From Acidothermales bacterium (GTDB lineage: Bacteria; Actinomycetota; Actinomycetes; Streptosporangiales; WHST01): a DNA stretch of 5,293 nt. The stretch is taken from positions 1 to 5,293 of the forward strand of contig JAFMQP010000286.1 of the NCBI GenBank assembly GCA_017354575.1, in the 5' to 3' direction. A model generated the notes under the pieces. That model was given only the letters and a program-made list of their open reading frames with translations. It had not been told where the DNA came from and made no database searches. A program made the translations under genes and the position numbers. Positions within the stretch are counted from its first letter, which is position 1, and the number at the start of each line of letters is the position of its first letter. Below are positions 1 through 5,134 of the stretch, piece by piece.

Positions 1-1134
1 GGGAGCGCGCTCGGCCACGCCCTCGCCCTCGCGGGTTCGATGGCGTGGGAGATCCTCTGGGCCCTGGTCCTCGGGTTCGCGTTGTCCGCTGTTGTGCAGG
101 CGCTGGTACGCAGGTCCACGATCGTGCGGCTGCTCGGTGACGGCCGGCCGCGGACGCTCGCCGTCGCCACCGGTCTCGGCGTCGCGTCGTCGTCCTGCTC
201 GTACGCCGCCGTCGCCCTCGCAAGGTCGCTGTTCCGCAAGGGCGCCGCGTTCGTCGCGGCGATGGCGTTCGAGATCGCGTCGACGAACCTGGTGATCGAG
301 CTCGGCGTCATCCTGGCGCTGTTGCTGGGGTGGCAGTTCACGCTCGCCGAGTTCGTCGGTGGACCCGTCATGATCGTCGTGCTCGCGGTGCTGTTCCGGG
401 TGTTCCTGCGCGAGCGGCTGCTCTCCTCGGCGAGGGCGCAGGCCGAGCGCGGGCTCGCCGGCTCGATGGAGGGGCACGCCGCGATGGACATGGGCGTCGG
501 CGGCGGGGGCTCGCTGTGGCGCCGGCTACGTTCGGCGGAGGGCGCGACGTCGGTGGCGCACATCTTCGTGATGGAGTGGGCGGCGGTGTGGAAGGACGTC
601 GTCGGCGGCCTGCTCATCGCGGGCGCGGTCGGAGCGTGGGTGCCGGACCGGTTCTGGCAGGCGTTCTTCTTCGCCGGCCACCCGGTGCTTGCGGCCGTGT
701 GGGGACCGCTTGTCGGCCCGCTCGTCGCGGTGGTCAGCTTCGTCTGCTCGATCGGCAACGTGCCGCTTGCGTTGGTGCTGTGGAACGGCGGCATCAGCTT
801 CGGCGGCGTGGTCGCGTTCATCTTCGCCGACCTGATCATCGTGCCGATCCTGAACATCTACCGGAAGTACTACGGCTGGCGGATGGCGACGTTCCTCACC
901 GGCACGTTCTACGCCGCGATGGTCGTGGCCGGCTACGTCGTCGAGCTGCTGTTCGGTGGCCTCGGCCTGGTGCCGTCGGACCGGACCGCGACGACGATCG
1001 AGCCCGGGATCTCGTGGAACTACACGAGCTGGCTGAACATCGTGTTCCTCGCGCTCGCCGCCGCACTGCTCGTGCGGTTCGTCCGCACCGGCGGCGTCCC
1101 GATGCTGAAGGTGATGGGCGGCGAGCCGGACTGA
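1..1134 (+). CDS. ArsP/UPF0718-family permease, probably 5'-partial
   Basis: This is a membrane permease of the ArsP/DUF318 (UPF0718) family. Some characterised members export trivalent organoarsenicals; most are uncharacterised, so the substrate here is unknown. About nine hydrophobic segments can be read. The first half ends in a hydrophilic linker (about 424-590), and the second half follows. Each half carries a conserved cysteine in a small-residue helix: SSSCSYAA (Cys codon 196-198) and FVCSIGNVP (Cys codon 745-747). The latter is followed by a WNGGISFGG...FADLIIVPI...RKYYGW block that I recognise as typical of the family. The linker contains a Met/His-rich stretch, MEGHAAMDMG. An ATG at 40 could serve as start, but the frame is open to base 1 with family-like residues (ALGHALALAGS) before it and I see no good ribosome binding site at 40. 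The true start is therefore probably upstream. It converges on the small gene at 1141-1350. No neighbour hints at the substrate. Confidence 0.85.
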   Translation, partial: GSALGHALALAGSMAWEILWALVLGFALSAVVQALVRRSTIVRLLGDGRPRTLAVATGLGVASSSCSYAAVALARSLFRKGAAFVAAMAFEIASTNLVIELGVILALLLGWQFTLAEFVGGPVMIVVLAVLFRVFLRERLLSSARAQAERGLAGSMEGHAAMDMGVGGGGSLWRRLRSAEGATSVAHIFVMEWAAVWKDVVGGLLIAGAVGAWVPDRFWQAFFFAGHPVLAAVWGPLVGPLVAVVSFVCSIGNVPLALVLWNGGISFGGVVAFIFADLIIVPILNIYRKYYGWRMATFLTGTFYAAMVVAGYVVELLFGGLGLVPSDRTATTIEPGISWNYTSWLNIVFLALAAALLVRFVRTGGVPMLKVMGGEPD

Positions 1135-1142
1135 CGCCGGCT
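1124..1142. terminator. Small hairpin at a convergent gene junction
   Basis: AGCCGG (1124-1129) pairs perfectly with CCGGCT (1137-1142) around a 7-nt loop that contains the permease stop codon. The right arm touches the stop codon of the opposing small gene. The position suits a short bidirectional terminator for both convergent genes. There is no T-tract on either side and the stem is only 6 bp, so chance in GC-rich DNA is a real alternative. Confidence 0.3.
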
Positions 1143-1350
1143 AGGCGAGGTGCCGTTTCCTCGCCTGGGTGATCCGCTTCCGCGCGCCGGCCGGATGCCC
1201 GCGCCGGATCAGCACGTCGATGGCGTCTGCCTGCGCGTCGGAGACGGAACCGTCCCGTCGCGCGCGCCAGAGCGAGTCGAGTGCCGCCAGCTGCCGGTCG
1301 TCCAGCTCGTCGTCGGGTGTCAGCTGGTCGCGGATCCCCCGGTCGGTCAT
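1141..1350 (-). CDS. Small charged protein of unknown function, 69 aa
   Basis: I do not recognise this gene. It reads MTDRGIRDQL..., with an acidic stretch DDELDD (residues 13-18), a predicted helical middle (LAALDSLWRARR, then SVSDAQADAIDVLIRRGH) and a strongly basic C-terminus (ARKRITQARKRHLA). There is no signal peptide, membrane segment or cysteine. Coding status is supported by about 90% G/C at third codon positions (7 of 69 codons end in A or T) and by a GGGAG ribosome binding site 5 nt before the ATG. The frame stays open further upstream through the XRE gene, but that extension lies antisense to an obvious coding region and has no better start. It is divergent from the XRE/DUF5753 regulator, so it may be controlled by that protein or act with it. 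The acidic-to-basic polarity could suit a small nucleic-acid- or protein-binding factor, but this is inference only. Confidence 0.65.
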   Translation of the reverse strand: MTDRGIRDQLTPDDELDDRQLAALDSLWRARRDGSVSDAQADAIDVLIRRGHPAGARKRITQARKRHLA

Positions 1351-1358
1351 GTTCACTC

Positions 1359-1368
1359 CCAGATCTGG
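1359..1368. promoter_or_regulatory. 10-bp palindrome over the small gene's ribosome binding site
   Basis: CCAGATCTGG is a perfect inverted repeat 9-18 bases upstream of the small gene's start codon. It overlaps the edge of that gene's GGGAG ribosome binding site (1356-1360). It could be an operator, for instance for the divergent XRE regulator, or a minor RNA structure. It lies in the least GC-rich part of the intergenic region. No functional evidence is visible. Confidence 0.25.
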
Positions 1369-1413
1369 TCCTCTGGATTTCACGTAGCGTGCCTTGCCCC
1401 CGATCGCTTCGAT

Positions 1414-1419
1414 TACGAT
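1414..1419 (+). promoter_or_regulatory. Possible -10 element for the XRE gene
   Basis: TACGAT fits the TAnnnT form of actinobacterial -10 hexamers and sits in the only relatively AT-rich stretch upstream of the regulator. No recognisable -35 hexamer lies 16-18 bp upstream. If used, transcription would start near 1426 and leave a leader of about 80 nt that contains both copies of the direct repeat at 1444-1485. Confidence 0.25.
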
Positions 1420-1443
1420 GCACGCCGACGGGGCCACAGGTGA

Positions 1444-1485
1444 ACCGCGCGGGCCTACACGGCTGAGGTGTGTGACCGCGCGGGC
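1444..1485 (+). repeat. Two 11-bp direct repeats with a 31-bp period
   Basis: ACCGCGCGGGC occurs at 1444-1454 and again at 1475-1485. Each copy contains the palindrome CCGCGCGG. The 31-bp spacing is close to three helical turns, so both copies would face the same side of the DNA, as expected of paired operator sites. They lie just upstream of the XRE start codon and could be autoregulatory sites. CCGCGCGG also occurs by chance in coding sequence here (about 3275), which lowers confidence. Confidence 0.3.
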
Positions 1486-1490
1486 TGTGG

Positions 1491-1498
1491 AAAGGGGG
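1491..1498 (+). promoter_or_regulatory. Ribosome binding site that fixes the XRE start
   Basis: AAAGGGGG lies 8 nt before the GTG at 1507. The earlier in-frame GTG at 1468 has no comparable upstream purine run. It would also add a 13-residue Cys-containing extension (CDRAGCGKGDAA) not expected before the HTH of this family. Confidence 0.6.
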
Positions 1499-1506
1499 AT
1501 GCGGCA

Positions 1507-2331
1507 GTGGGTGGAAAGACCGCTGACAGACCGACGAGACTGCTCGCGTTCTTCGGGCGGCATCTCGCCCGGATGCGTGCGGCGCACGGGATGACGCAGC
1601 AGGCGCTCGCCGACGAGGTCGGCTACTCGCCGCAGACGATCGGCATGGTGGAGCAGGGCCGGCGGCCGCCGAGCGAGCGGCTCGCCCAGCGCACCGACGA
1701 GCTGTTCGGCGCGGACGGCGAGTTCATGGAGCTGTGGGAGATGCTGCGCGAGGACCTGACGCGGCACGGGGTGTTCGCGGACTTCGTCGCCGCGGAGGCA
1801 GAGGCTCGCGAGATCGCGAACTACGAGGGCCACGTGATCCCCGGGCTGCTGCAGACCGAGGCGTACACCCGGGCGATCGTCGGCTCGAACCGGCCGCCGC
1901 TCGCGCCTGCCGACGTCGAGGCGAAGGTCGCGCTCGCCATGTCGCGGCAGGCTCTGCTGGACCGTGCGGACCCGCCCGTGGTCTGGACGATCATCGACGA
2001 GGCGGCGTTGCACCGTCAGGTCGGCGGCCGCGAGATCATGCGTGCGCAGCTGGACCGACTGCTCGACGACACCGGGCGACACATGGTCACCATCCAGGTG
2101 CTCCCGTTCGACTCCGCCGTCTCACCGGCGATGGGCCGCAGCTTCCACGTCCTCACCTTCGCCGACGACCGGCCGGACGCGGCGTACCACGAGGCGATGA
2201 CGGGGGGCGCGTACTTCCCCGACCGGGTCGAGGCGGCGGTGTCGGTGTTCAACCACATGCGCGCGGAAGCCCTGCCGGAGACGGAGTCCGCGGCGTTGAT
2301 CGAGGCCCGGAGGAAGGAGCTCGAGCTGTGA
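1507..2331 (+). CDS. XRE-family HTH regulator with DUF5753 domain
   Basis: This is a cytoplasmic DNA-binding regulator of the large actinobacterial HTH plus DUF5753 family, 274 aa from the GTG start. Residues about 18-68 form the XRE-type helix-turn-helix (RHLARMRAAHGMTQQALADEVGYSPQTIGMVEQGRRPPS). Residues about 86-268 form DUF5753, with its hallmark YEGHVIPGLLQTEAYTRAI (106-124), WTIIDEAALHR (160-170) and a late VLTFADD...YHEAMTGGAYFPD block. Family members often sit beside a DUF397 gene and are linked to development or secondary metabolism, but targets are mostly unknown. No DUF397 gene is present here: the downstream neighbour is the convergent GntR gene 13 bp away, and the divergent neighbour is a 69-aa unknown. 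Length and domains look complete. The alternative start at 1468 is less likely. Direct repeats upstream could allow autoregulation, which is inferred. Confidence 0.9.
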   Translation: MGGKTADRPTRLLAFFGRHLARMRAAHGMTQQALADEVGYSPQTIGMVEQGRRPPSERLAQRTDELFGADGEFMELWEMLREDLTRHGVFADFVAAEAEAREIANYEGHVIPGLLQTEAYTRAIVGSNRPPLAPADVEAKVALAMSRQALLDRADPPVVWTIIDEAALHRQVGGREIMRAQLDRLLDDTGRHMVTIQVLPFDSAVSPAMGRSFHVLTFADDRPDAAYHEAMTGGAYFPDRVEAAVSVFNHMRAEALPETESAALIEARRKELEL

Positions 2332-2370
2332 CCGGACGGGGCGGCTAGCGCTCGACCAGCGTCAGCTCGA
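2321..2370. terminator. Possible bidirectional hairpin at the XRE/GntR junction
   Basis: TCGAGCTG (2321-2328) is the exact complement of CAGCTCGA (2363-2370). Inside lies a smaller stem, CGCT (2349-2352) with AGCG (2358-2361). Together they span both stop codons of the convergent pair, which are separated by only 13 bp. There is no T-tract, and both arms fall in coding sequence, so the pairing may be coincidental. Confidence 0.25.
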
Positions 2371-3082
2371 AGGTGTACCGGGACGCGCGGTAGACGTGCG
2401 CGCCGTACTCGACAGCCTGCCCCGTTGTGGCGTAGGCGACCCGCGTCATGGTGAGCAGCGCGGCCCCTCGGCGTTCGCCGAGCGCGGCCGCCTCGCGCGC
2501 CGACGCCGTACGCGCGCCGATCGCCTGCTTCGCGAGATGCGGGTGGACGCCGTTCTCGCGCAGCAGCTGGTAGAGGCCCTTCGCCTCCAGCGCCGGGACG
2601 TCGAGGTCGAGCAGGCCGGTGGGCAGGTGGTTGGTCATGAGCGCGAGCGGCCGGCCCTCGGCGTGGCGCACGCGCTCCAGCCGGACGACGCGGGTGCCGG
2701 GGGAGACCGCGAGGGCGTCGGCGACCGTCGGGTCCGCGTCGACCTCGTCGAGCCGGTGGACGGTGGTGGTCGGCATCGCGCCCGCGGCGCCGAGGTCGTC
2801 GTAGAGGCTGGTGAGCTCGAGCGGACGCCGCACCTTGCTGTGCACCACCTGCGTGCCGACGCCGCGCCTGCGGACGAGCAGGCCGCGGTCGACGAGGTAG
2901 CCGATCGCCTGCCGCACCGTCGGCCGCGACAGGCCGAGCCGGCGGGCGAGCTGGATCTCGTTGTCGAGCCGGGAGCCCGGCGGTAGCGTCTCGGACCTGA
3001 TCGCGTCCTCGAGCTGGCTCGCGACCTGGAAGTACAGCGGCACCGGGCTGGACCGGTCCACCGACACCACCGGGACGCTCAT
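2345..3082 (-). CDS. GntR/HutC-family regulator, likely repressor of the inositol operon
   Basis: This 245-aa protein is a complete HutC-subfamily GntR regulator. Residues about 14-78 form the N-terminal winged HTH (PLYFQVASQLEDAIRS, PPGSRLDNEIQLARRLGLSRPTVRQAIGYLVDRGLLVRRRGVGT). Residues about 95-240 form a UTRA effector-binding domain (PGTRVVRLERVRHAEGRPLALMTNHLP, GQAVEYGAHVYRASRYTFEL). Such proteins usually bind a palindromic operator as dimers and release it on binding a sugar-like ligand. It is divergent from iolG, with a palindrome in the shared control region, so it is probably the local regulator of inositol use (an IolR-like role). The effector is unknown, plausibly inositol or a pathway intermediate. 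ATG 3082 is chosen because a promoter-like sequence would start transcription at or next to that A. A GTG at 3088 adds only two residues. No ribosome binding site precedes either. Confidence 0.88.
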   Translation of the reverse strand: MSVPVVSVDRSSPVPLYFQVASQLEDAIRSETLPPGSRLDNEIQLARRLGLSRPTVRQAIGYLVDRGLLVRRRGVGTQVVHSKVRRPLELTSLYDDLGAAGAMPTTTVHRLDEVDADPTVADALAVSPGTRVVRLERVRHAEGRPLALMTNHLPTGLLDLDVPALEAKGLYQLLRENGVHPHLAKQAIGARTASAREAAALGERRGAALLTMTRVAYATTGQAVEYGAHVYRASRYTFELTLVER

Positions 3083-3088
3083 GCGCAC

Positions 3089-3116
3089 ACCATACTTGGT
3101 CCATATGTCCGGACAA
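3089..3116 (-). promoter_or_regulatory. Promoter of the GntR gene, probably leaderless
   Basis: On the minus strand, TTGTCC (3116-3111) and TATGGT (3094-3089) are separated by 16 bp and resemble -35 and -10 hexamers. The expected start point, 7 nt beyond the -10, is the A of the ATG at 3082. This gives a leaderless transcript, common in actinobacteria, and explains the lack of a Shine-Dalgarno sequence. The -35 overlaps the TGTCCGGACA palindrome, which would allow autorepression. Confidence 0.5.
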
Positions 3117-3118
3117 AT
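3103..3118. promoter_or_regulatory. Candidate GntR operator, TGTCCGGACA palindrome
   Basis: The core TGTCCGGACA (3106-3115) is a perfect 10-bp inverted repeat. It extends to a 16-bp palindrome with one mismatched pair (ATATGTCC/GGACAAAT). A related half site, TTGGTCC, lies at 3096-3102. It overlaps the -35 of the GntR promoter and ends 5 bp before the TTGACA of the iolG promoter, so occupancy should affect both genes. It matches 9 of 10 positions of KGWCHTRACA, the motif I recall for the GntR-type IolR of Corynebacterium glutamicum. That match is from memory, and binding by this protein is inferred. Confidence 0.5.
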
Positions 3119-3120
3119 CG

Positions 3121-3150
3121 TTGACAGGCCTCGTACGGCCGTCCCAGACT
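3121..3150 (+). promoter_or_regulatory. Promoter of the iol operon
   Basis: A consensus -35 hexamer, TTGACA (3121-3126), is followed after 18 bp by CAGACT (3145-3150), one base from the TAGACT form often seen in actinobacterial -10 elements. Transcription would begin near 3157 and give a leader of about 28 nt that contains the AAGGGGAG ribosome binding site. The start point also falls next to an in-frame GTG at 3158, so a leaderless longer IolG form is conceivable but less likely. Confidence 0.5.
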
Positions 3151-3162
3151 CACGTGGGTGAG
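3149..3162. repeat. Short inverted repeat at the iol transcription start
   Basis: CTCAC (3149-3153) and GTGAG (3158-3162) flank GTGG, with an internal CACGTG. It lies on the predicted iolG transcription start. It could be an extra operator or a leader hairpin, but the arms are only 5 bp and may be chance. Confidence 0.2.
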
Positions 3163-3174
3163 CGCTGTCGCCTC

Positions 3175-3182
3175 AAGGGGAG
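3175..3182 (+). promoter_or_regulatory. Ribosome binding site that fixes the iolG start
   Basis: AAGGGGAG stands directly before ATG 3185, with 4 nt between its GGGG core and the codon. It supports this ATG over the in-frame GTG at 3158, because MKLGLAGAGRIG is also the usual beginning of the Rossmann fold in this family. Confidence 0.6.
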
Positions 3183-3184
3183 CA

Positions 3185-4198
3185 ATGAAGCTCGGTCTCG
3201 CCGGCGCCGGCCGGATCGGCGCGATGCACGCCGCCAAGCTCGCCGCGCTCCCGGGTGTGGACGCGGTGCTCGTGGCCGACACCGACGCCGCCCGCGCGGA
3301 GTCGGTGGCCGCCCGGGTCGGCGGCCGGGTCCGGGCCGTGCCGCGCGTCGACGACCTGTTCACCGGAGACGTCGACGGCCTGGTGATAGCGGCGGCGACC
3401 GACGCGCACGCCGTGCTCGCCGTCCGCGCCGCGCGCGCCGGGATACCCGTGCTCTGCGAGAAGCCGATGGCGACCGACGTCGCCGGCGGCTGCGAGGTGA
3501 TCGCCGTCGACGACGAGGTGGACGTGCCGATCCGCGTCGGCTTCCAGCGCCGGTTCGACCCCGGCTACGTCGCGGGACGCGAGGCGCTGCGGTCCGGCCG
3601 GCTCGGTTACCTGCACACGATCCGGGCGACGACGCTCGACCCGGCGCCGCCTCCCGCCGCGTACATCGCGTGGTCGGGCGGCATCTTCCGCGACTGCGGC
3701 GTGCACGACTTCGACGCGATCAGGTGGGTCACCGGACGCGAGGTCGTCGAGGTGTACGCCACCGGAGCCAACCGCGGCGCCGGGTTCTTCGCCGAGGCGG
3801 GGGACGTCGACACCGCCGCCGCGTTGCTCACCCTCGACGACGGCACACTCGCGGTGGTCTCGCTCGGCCGCTACAACGGCGCCGGGTACGACGTCCGGCT
3901 GGAGCTGCTGGGCGAGCGCGACAGCGTGGTGGTCGGCCTGGACGACCGGGTGCCGCTGCGGTCGGCGGAGCCCGGCGTGGCGTGGCCGGACGGCGTCCCG
4001 GCGACGGGCTTCCCGGTGCGGTTCGCGGCGGCGTACCGGGCCGAGCTGGAGGCGTTCGCCGCGGTCGCCGCGGGCAAGCCGGCCGACAGCGTCGCGCTGT
4101 GCACGCCCCGCGAGGCGCTCGCCGCGTTCCTCGTCGCCGAGGCGTGCGAGCGCTCGCGCGCCGAGCGGCGTCCGGTGCGGCTGGACGAGGTGGGCTGA
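3185..4198 (+). CDS. iolG: Inositol 2-dehydrogenase, Gfo/Idh/MocA family
   Basis: This predicted cytoplasmic NAD-dependent dehydrogenase oxidises myo-inositol (or a related inositol) to scyllo-inosose, the first step of inositol catabolism. The 337-aa length is usual for the family. The N-terminal Rossmann fold starts at once with GAGRIG (7-12) and an acidic ADTD (31-34) where NAD specificity is set. CEKPM (91-95) carries the family lysine (K93). GFQRRFDPGY (119-128) and GGIFRDCGVHDFDAIRWVTG (165-184) follow; D170 and H174 match the catalytic Asp-x3-His that, with the lysine, forms the known inositol dehydrogenase triad. The C-terminal oxidoreductase domain appears intact. It is the first gene of the operon, divergent from the GntR gene, and overlaps iolE by one base (TGATG), implying translational coupling. 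Family members also act on other cyclitols or sugars, so the substrate rests partly on the iolE and iolC neighbours. Confidence 0.85.
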   Translation: MKLGLAGAGRIGAMHAAKLAALPGVDAVLVADTDAARAESVAARVGGRVRAVPRVDDLFTGDVDGLVIAAATDAHAVLAVRAARAGIPVLCEKPMATDVAGGCEVIAVDDEVDVPIRVGFQRRFDPGYVAGREALRSGRLGYLHTIRATTLDPAPPPAAYIAWSGGIFRDCGVHDFDAIRWVTGREVVEVYATGANRGAGFFAEAGDVDTAAALLTLDDGTLAVVSLGRYNGAGYDVRLELLGERDSVVVGLDDRVPLRSAEPGVAWPDGVPATGFPVRFAAAYRAELEAFAAVAAGKPADSVALCTPREALAAFLVAEACERSRAERRPVRLDEVG

Positions 4199-5073
4199 TG
4201 GTCTCCGCCGGACGGGTCGCGGCGGCGCCGATCTCGTGGGGCGTCTGCGAGGTGGCCGGCTGGGGACACCAGCTGGCGCCCGAGCGGGTGCTGGAGGAGA
4301 TGCGCGAGCTGGGCTTCGCCGCCGCCGAGTTCGGCCCGCCCGGGTTCCTGCCGCCCGACCCCGCGGGCCGCGCCGCCACGCTGCGCCGTTACGGGCTGCG
4401 CGCCGTCGGCGGCTTCCTCGCCGTCGTCCTGCACGACGCCGCCCGCGACCCGATGCCGCTGGTGCTCTCCGAACTGGACGCCTTCGTCGCCGCCGGCGCC
4501 GACACCCTCGTGCTCGCCGCGGCCACCGGTGTCGACGGCTACGAGCAGCGCGCGGAGCTGACCGCAGCCGAGTGGGAGACGCTGTTCGGCAACGTCGCCG
4601 CCGTCACGGAGCGGGCCGGCGAACGCGGCGTGCGCGTCGCCGTCCACCCGCACGTCGGCACCGCGATCGAGCGGCCCGCGGAGGTCGGCCGGCTGCTCGA
4701 CGGCTCACCCGCGACGCTGTGCCTCGACACCGGGCACCTGCTCGTCGGTGGCACCGACCCGGTCGAGCTGGCGCGTACCGCGGCCGGACGGGTGAGCCAC
4801 GTACACCTCAAGGACGTGCACGCGTCGCTGGCCGAGCGCGTGCGGGACGGGCGGCTCGGGTATCTCGAGACGGTGCGGCAGGGCCTGTTCGCCCCGCTGG
4901 GCGAGGGCGACGTCGACGTCACCGCGATCGTCGACGCGCTGGACGCCGTGGACTACCAGGGGTGGTACGTGCTCGAGCAGGATCTCGTGCTGACCGGGGA
5001 GCCGCCGCCCGGCACCGGCCCGCGCGACGACGTGGCGCTGAGCCTGCGGTTCCTGACCGGGAGCGCGGCATGA
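4198..5073 (+). CDS. iolE: Inosose dehydratase-like TIM-barrel protein
   Basis: This 291-aa protein is of the sugar phosphate isomerase/epimerase (AP endonuclease 2-like) TIM-barrel superfamily and resembles IolE. IolE dehydrates scyllo-inosose to 3D-(3,5/4)-trihydroxycyclohexane-1,2-dione using a divalent metal. The motifs are PISWGVCEV (11-19), AAEFGPPGFLP (42-52), VAVHPHVGTAIE (147-158), CLDTGHL (175-181), SHVHLKDV (200-207), VRQGLFAPLGEGDVDV (226-241) and WYVLEQD (256-262). D177, H203 and E260, together with H150 or H152, are the likely metal or substrate ligands by analogy. HPHVGT and the F-x-P-L-G-E-G-D block are features I associate with IolE rather than general epimerases. ATG 4198 shares its A with the iolG stop codon and has GAGG 7 nt upstream. 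It lies between iolG and iolC, which fits the pathway. A related isomerase is the main alternative. Confidence 0.82.
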   Translation: MVSAGRVAAAPISWGVCEVAGWGHQLAPERVLEEMRELGFAAAEFGPPGFLPPDPAGRAATLRRYGLRAVGGFLAVVLHDAARDPMPLVLSELDAFVAAGADTLVLAAATGVDGYEQRAELTAAEWETLFGNVAAVTERAGERGVRVAVHPHVGTAIERPAEVGRLLDGSPATLCLDTGHLLVGGTDPVELARTAAGRVSHVHLKDVHASLAERVRDGRLGYLETVRQGLFAPLGEGDVDVTAIVDALDAVDYQGWYVLEQDLVLTGEPPPGTGPRDDVALSLRFLTGSAA

Positions 5074-5081
5074 CCCGGCGA

Positions 5082-5118
5082 CGCTGGGGACCCCCATGGT
5101 GGTCCAGGGACCCCAGCG
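5082..5118 (+). promoter_or_regulatory. Strong hairpin between iolE and iolC
   Basis: CGCTGGGG (5082-5089) pairs with CCCCAGCG (5111-5118). After one A-A mismatch the stem continues with CCC (5091-5093) and GGG (5107-5109), around a 13-nt loop. This gives 11 GC-rich pairs in the 61-bp gap between the iolE stop and the iolC start. No T-tract follows. Instead the iolC ribosome binding site (AAGGGGG, 5121-5127) begins three bases later, so simple termination is unlikely. The CCCCC at 5091-5095 could alternatively pair with GGGGG at 5123-5127 and mask that site. The loop contains an in-frame ATG (5096). Possible roles are mRNA stabilisation, attenuation or translational control. Confidence 0.5.
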
Positions 5119-5134
5119 CGAAGGGGGTGGGCGT

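Noticed and set aside
330..1172. 280-codon plus-strand frame overlapping the permease
   Set aside because: It is an Arg/Gly/Ala-rich shadow with no hydrophobic pattern or motif. The permease frame shows clear membrane segments and family motifs.
1468..1506. Earlier GTG start for the XRE gene
   Set aside because: No Shine-Dalgarno sequence precedes it, and it adds non-family residues. AAAGGGGG before GTG 1507 gives a better start.
1351..2082. Upstream extension of the 69-aa small gene to 313 codons
   Set aside because: The extension is antisense to the clearly coding XRE gene and crosses the intergenic region. The ATG at 1350 has a good ribosome binding site.
2318..2327. AGCTCGAGCT palindrome at the end of the XRE gene
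   Set aside because: It is explained by the Glu-Leu-Glu-Leu codons at the C-terminus and has no regulatory position.
2016..3116. 366-codon minus-strand open frame across the GntR and XRE genes
   Set aside because: Its translation is an Arg/Pro/Ala-rich shadow of the GntR gene and then antisense to XRE. It contains no recognisable domain.
3121..4197. Continuous open frame running through iolG out of frame and into iolE, giving a 650-codon open stretch
   Set aside because: The part before 4198 is Arg/Gly-rich low-complexity translation, typical of the wrong frame in GC-rich DNA. iolG in the neighbouring frame has full domain motifs, and iolE starts at 4198 with its own ribosome binding site.
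3871..4653. 260-codon minus-strand open frame opposite iolG and iolE
   Set aside because: It is antisense to two domain-supported genes, its composition is low complexity, and I see no start signals.
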